DNA from: Cladopsammia gracilis
Lineage: Eukaryota; Cnidaria; Anthozoa; Scleractinia; Dendrophylliidae
Length of the DNA stretch: 64,000 nucleotides
Assembly: GCA_022457155.1 (NCBI GenBank)
Contig: JAJGOT010000117.1
Span: 248,001 to 312,000 of the forward strand
Direction of reading: 5' to 3'
Shown here piece by piece: positions 60,496 to 64,000 of the stretch. The translations under genes and the position numbers were made by a program. The notes beneath the pieces are model-generated. The model made no database searches, was not told where the DNA came from, and saw nothing but the letters and a program-made list of their open reading frames with translations. Numbering within the stretch: the stretch's first letter is position 1; each line of letters begins with the position of its first letter.

Positions 60496-60699
60496 TTATC
60501 TCGCGGTTTCCAAATTATCATCACATTTGTAGGCGTAGACCAAATTACATACAAAAATGGCAACAAGAGCAGCTGAACGCATGCTAATCAAATCCTTCTT
60601 TCTCGCAATCGGCCAAAGCAACCCCCTCACTTTTTCACACACCATTTCAAATGGAATCAAACTACTATGAGATGAAACTGCATCCCTATCGCGCACCAT
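60496..60699 (-). CDS. Unknown 67-codon frame in the right arm (mirror copy)
   Basis: The mirror of 59367-59570 with about five residue differences (DRDAVSSHSS, SMRSAALVA, YKCDD) and no stop. Confidence 0.2.
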   Translation of the reverse strand: MVRDRDAVSSHSSLIPFEMVCEKVRGLLWPIARKKDLISMRSAALVAIFVCNLVYAYKCDDNLETAR

Positions 60700-61521
60700 T
60701 TTCTTTAGATATTAGCCAATTATGTCGATAGTATGGTTTTCACTGTATTTATAATCCCCAAAACTTCATCCCTAAAAATTTCAAAAACGCTCTCAAACAT
60801 TTCTTTCAAACTTTGTCCAGTTGAAGCCCATGGTCTAATCAATTAGTCCACTAGTGGGTTTTACAAAAATTTCTCTTGATCTAGAGAAACTATGCAACTT
60901 GTGAATTTCAGAGGATTACCATTCCGTTGCCATGGAAGCACCGATGTAAACAAATCTTATACTCCCATAAAGTTCAATGTATTGTGTGTTTGCATGCAAA
61001 GTGGCTTGTGTTTTTATGCACTACAACAAAAGATATGGCCCATTAAAATTGAAAGGGTGTGGACTTAAGAAATGAGTACGAGCCTCCTTAAGTTCGCCCT
61101 TGATAATGAGACATTTTATAAAGGAAATTCCCCGACTATACCCCCCCTGCCTTTGTGGGGAACATCCCTGGCACATTGGCTGTTGGAATAACTTTTTCGG
61201 AGTAAAACAGTTTTGAACATAGGGCTTTGGTTACAGTTGTTTTTCGCCATATAAATGTACCAGTCAAATCCAAGAGCGCCCATCCCCCCGGGTATACCCC
61301 GGGCATTTGACGAGAGGTTAGCTCCGCATAGTGGGGCATTTGACGCGAAACGAGGCCCGACGGGGCGAGCATTTGACTTTGACAAAAACGTTGGTCAGTG
61401 GTCGCAAGGTAAAGGATTTCGTAATCCATTCTTATTTGATAGTTTCCACATGGTTTTGCCGCGGTGTCTGTTGACTCGGTTGACCTCTTTCGTTATAAAT
61501 ATTCATTATTCTGGAGTTCAG

Positions 61522-61606
61522 ATGCCTTTGTTTAAAGTGTGGAGCGCGGACAAGGAAATCCAGAAAGCTGTTTTAGCAGGAAGCTTTTCCGAGCTCGTAT
61601 CGAAAG
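61522..61606 (+). pseudogene. CIDE-N-like exon fragment
   Basis: The frame MPLFKVWSADKEIQKAVLAG, then SFSELVSK, resembles the first strands and helix of the CIDE-N domain of DFF40/DFF45-type proteins. An AG precedes the ATG by one base, and a weak donor GTTGAA follows at 61607. The rest of the domain is absent nearby, so it looks like a captured first exon. Confidence 0.4.
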
Positions 61607-62027
61607 GTTGAATTTCTTCTTGAAGCCAATTGCTCGTACTTTTATAAACAATAGTTTTCAGCCAATGAGCGCACAGGAAATTTTACTGTTATGGTAAAAA
61701 GGTATTAGCCTTTCCAGATGACCTATTAGCAGAGCTAATAAGAGCGAAAGCTACATGAACAACAAGTATACATTGACTTTCAATTTCGTTTTGTTATCAG
61801 TAGAGTTATCTTTTTCCTTAAAAAAGAACGTATATGTTTTATTTGTGGATTTGTTCTAATTGGTTTACAATCTGTTTATTGAAAATGTTGAGTTATATTA
61901 TCTGTTTTGTTGGTGCGTCTCTGCGTTTTTGAAAAGGCTTGTCCAATGTGGGCTTGCTGTATAAATAAAAATTTGTATAAATTGTTACATTAAAAGGCAT
62001 GAAACGTTGTAAAAATTCCTTTAACGA

Positions 62028-62955
62028 CAGTCAACTCTCTCGTAAGTGGACACCCTCGGGAATTGAAAAGTGTCTGTTAGTAGAGCTGCCCTCTTACGAG
62101 AATTATTCCTACAAGCGGACACCAAAGAAAAATAGGTTGGATGTCTGCTTACGGGAGAGTTATGCTGAGTTATGCGCGGGTTGCTGCCTAATATTTTAGA
62201 AGATTGCAGTTTTGAAACCACAGACAAGGAACATGCTAACACAGTTGCTGGATTAGATGAGATAATTGGTCACATTCCTTTGAGGATGGCTGTATTTGCC
62301 ACCAAGTTTTTAAAGCGCGGAAGAAGCAAAGGGAAAGCCATCATAATGGGTAAACGTCCCGGGTAATAACGTGTCAACAGAGGAGCCGGGTATGGTCTGG
62401 AAATTCCTTGTAAATACTTTTTTTTATGGTGATGTTAAAACAACTTTCGTGACCATAGCTCAAGTCCAAGCTCGATTATCTGGGATACAGTGTTCTAGTA
62501 CAGTTAGTGATTGAAAACAGAAACAAGAAGGAAAGTAGACCATGACAAACGTGGCCATAACTTGACACTACAAATGTTACATCGGAGTCTTGTTAATGTG
62601 AAACGAACAGACAGCTTGTTTTCCCGCGGAAAAATAGGGATTTGACAAAACCGATCCCCACTGTTCTGTTGCTCTGTAAAGGTCATATTTTTGCTGATTT
62701 ATTGCAAATTAAAGACAAATTTCATTGCCAAGAGTCAGTTATTATACATGGGGTGTCCAATTACGAGAGAGCATAAACAAAAGAAAAATCCAATTTTCAT
62801 TTTCAAAAGTGTCCGCGTCCGCTTACGAGAGAGTTTCCGCTTACGGGAATGTGTAAATACAGAGTTTGACTGGGAGGGTAAAACGGGGATTTGAAAAGGC
62901 ATCCGTAAGTAGAGCTGTTCGCTTACGAGAGTGTCCGTTAGTGGAGAGTTGACTG
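62028..62955. mobile_element. Nested pogo-like MITE, 928 bp
   Basis: Ends CAGTCAACTCTC and mirror, with repeated GTAAGTGGACAC, CTTACGAGA and GTCCGTTAGTGGA phrases just inside. TA follows the right end; the left flank is GA. Confidence 0.6.
62172..62420 (+). pseudogene. HIRAN-like exon fragment inside the nested MITE
   Basis: The frame contains VAGLDEIIGHIPLRMAVFAT and KFLKRGRSKGKAIIMGKR. After two in-frame TAA codons it continues RVNRGAGYGLEIPCKYF, the usual end of this domain in multicopy cnidarian proteins. The stops and lack of flanking exons mark it as dead. Confidence 0.45.
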
Positions 62956-63263
62956 TAGTTACTTTAATACCTCCTTGCCCGGAAGGTGGGGCATTTGACG
63001 CTCTGTGAAGCCCTGCCAGGTGGGGCATTTGACGGTATAAACTGCCCACATAGTGGGGCATTTGACTAAGTCAAATGTCTAGGGGTTTGCCTGGGTTGGG
63101 GATGGGCGCTCTTGGATTTGACTGGTACATAAAGCGCGGCACCCATAAAAGTAACCAAAGCAGAACATAGGCACGCATTGCGGGCATGAGCTATTTTGAA
63201 AATTACGTTTTACACTTATCTCCTGGAGGATATGAAATTGTGAATGTAGCAAAACAGCGGAAC

Positions 63264-63318
63264 TTACTTACTTACTCACTCACTCACTCACTCACTCACT
63301 TACTTACATACTTACTTT

Positions 63319-63405
<87 letters not shown>
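63264..63405. repeat. (ACTT)n / (ACTC)n microsatellite
   Basis: About 35 tetranucleotide units, switching from CTTA to CTCA and back. Confidence 0.95.
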
Positions 63406-63406
<1 letters not shown>

Positions 63407-64000
63407 GTCCTTTTGCAGCAAGGTCTTTTTACGTGGCTGGGGTGCTGAAAGGTGTACTTTTTTCATATCCTCCCCCTTTCTAGGCTCAATTTCAAGCTAT
63501 TTTGTGTGCCCACATCCCTTTGCGCACACCATCCCACCCCTACCCTGCAAGCAGTGGAATCCCCTATGACGAGCTATGTCAAACGAGAGAGAAACCACTG
63601 CAAGCATCCGTTAGCTTTTCCATCGAGCATGCGCAGCCACGTGATGCCCCACATGATGCATTTGACATCATTTCCTCTTGTTTTGCGTTAAAAATATTTC
63701 CTGTTGCAAATTAATGGGTTCCTTGCGTAGAAATAAAATTATCTTCAAAGGAAGGGTGAGAATTTTGATTGCTTTGTCAAGTTTGGCAGATTAAACAACA
63801 CTATTCAATACAATGATCTTTCTATCAAAAATTAACAATAAGATGGGTTTTAAATCCAAGCCTGCAAATAACACAGGGCTCGAAATTGCACCTGTATCGG
63901 GCACATTTGCAACTAAAGATTTCGCTTTTGCGACTAAAATTTGTCTATGAGTCACGATTTTGCGACTGTTTTACAGCCTAGCTGATAAAGGGATTGTATT
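63406..64000. other. Right edge of the window; no gene seen
   Basis: Sequence at 63880-64000 (GCACATTTGCAACTAAA, TTTGCGACTAAAATTTGTCT) is an interspersed repeat also found at about 23205-23270. Confidence 0.5.

Larger units (their letters stand above)
58979..61087. mobile_element. 2.1-kb foldback element with 875-bp arms and TTAA flanks
   Basis: Arms 58979-59850 and 60213-61087 are inverted and roughly 95% alike. They start GGAGGCTCGTAC with TTAA on both sides (58975-58978 and 61088-61091). The 362-bp centre is unique. Each arm keeps a 67-codon open frame (59367-59570 and 60699-60496) of unknown function. A piggyBac-type target is inferred. Confidence 0.75.
61255..63130. mobile_element. 1.88-kb inverted-repeat element containing a nested pogo-like MITE
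   Basis: Ends ATGTACCAGTCAAATCCAAG, then AGCGCCCATCC, are mirrored at the right end. Three or more copies of GGGGCATTTGACG lie just inside each end. Without the nested 928-bp insertion the element is about 0.95 kb. Confidence 0.65.

Noticed and set aside
63186..63407. A 73-codon + frame ending in LLTYLLTYLL
   Set aside because: Mostly the ACTT microsatellite.

Overview
This is a eukaryotic, AT-rich, intron-rich and very repeat-rich window. It most likely comes from an anthozoan cnidarian, probably a stony coral. That assignment is an inference from animal-type split genes (cofilin, PRPP synthetase), from the repertoire of mobile elements (Penelope-like elements, piggyBac-, pogo- and Harbinger-type MITEs, a tRNA-derived SINE) and from a PIN/FEN-like multicopy protein family I associate with cnidarian genomes. 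No species can be named from the sequence alone. No rRNA, free-standing tRNA gene, CRISPR array or bacterial operon is visible.

Three host genes are supported. (1) An ADF/cofilin gene on the + strand, coding exons 3199-3201, 6829-7136 and 11528-11678. It has the unusual but conserved arrangement of a coding exon that holds only the start codon. Its introns carry a Penelope-like element and a 2.4 kb TA-flanked DNA transposon. (2) A complete ribose-phosphate pyrophosphokinase (PRPS) gene on the + strand, eight exons from 23985 to 39549. The exons splice in phase to a 318-residue protein with all substrate-binding motifs. Its 8.3 kb first intron holds two foldback MITEs that share a TTAA site, plus a 4.36 kb inverted-repeat element with a decayed PIN/FEN-like gene. 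(3) A partial secreted cysteine-rich/EGF-like protein gene on the - strand, exons 47131-47091, 46769-46578 and 45991-45869, with its 3' part not found.

The rest is mostly mobile and satellite DNA. 21.0-23.1 kb is an 18-bp-period minisatellite interrupted by a LINE 3' fragment. 36.9-38.5 kb is a SINE whose body has expanded into about 18 tandem 77-bp copies inside PRPS intron 7. 41.2-42.2 and 50.8-52.2 kb are two satellite arrays sharing a core in opposite orientation. 43.1-44.7 kb is a cluster of Harbinger-like elements, one with a Myb/SANT-like coding remnant. 53.6 kb is a second Penelope endonuclease fragment. 54.6-63.1 kb is a series of terminal-inverted-repeat elements, some nested, containing captured CIDE-N-like and HIRAN-like exon fragments.

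The most interesting structures are: the intronic 4.36 kb element, with long inverted ends each bearing four evenly spaced copies of a 16-bp motif in mirror orientation; the Penelope-like element whose 228-bp inverted terminal repeats each encode a complete hammerhead ribozyme; the TTAA-sharing MITE pair; the SINE-internal tandem amplification; and a TA-flanked element whose ends carry CGCG boxes (TCTCGCGAGA) at exact 21-bp spacing.
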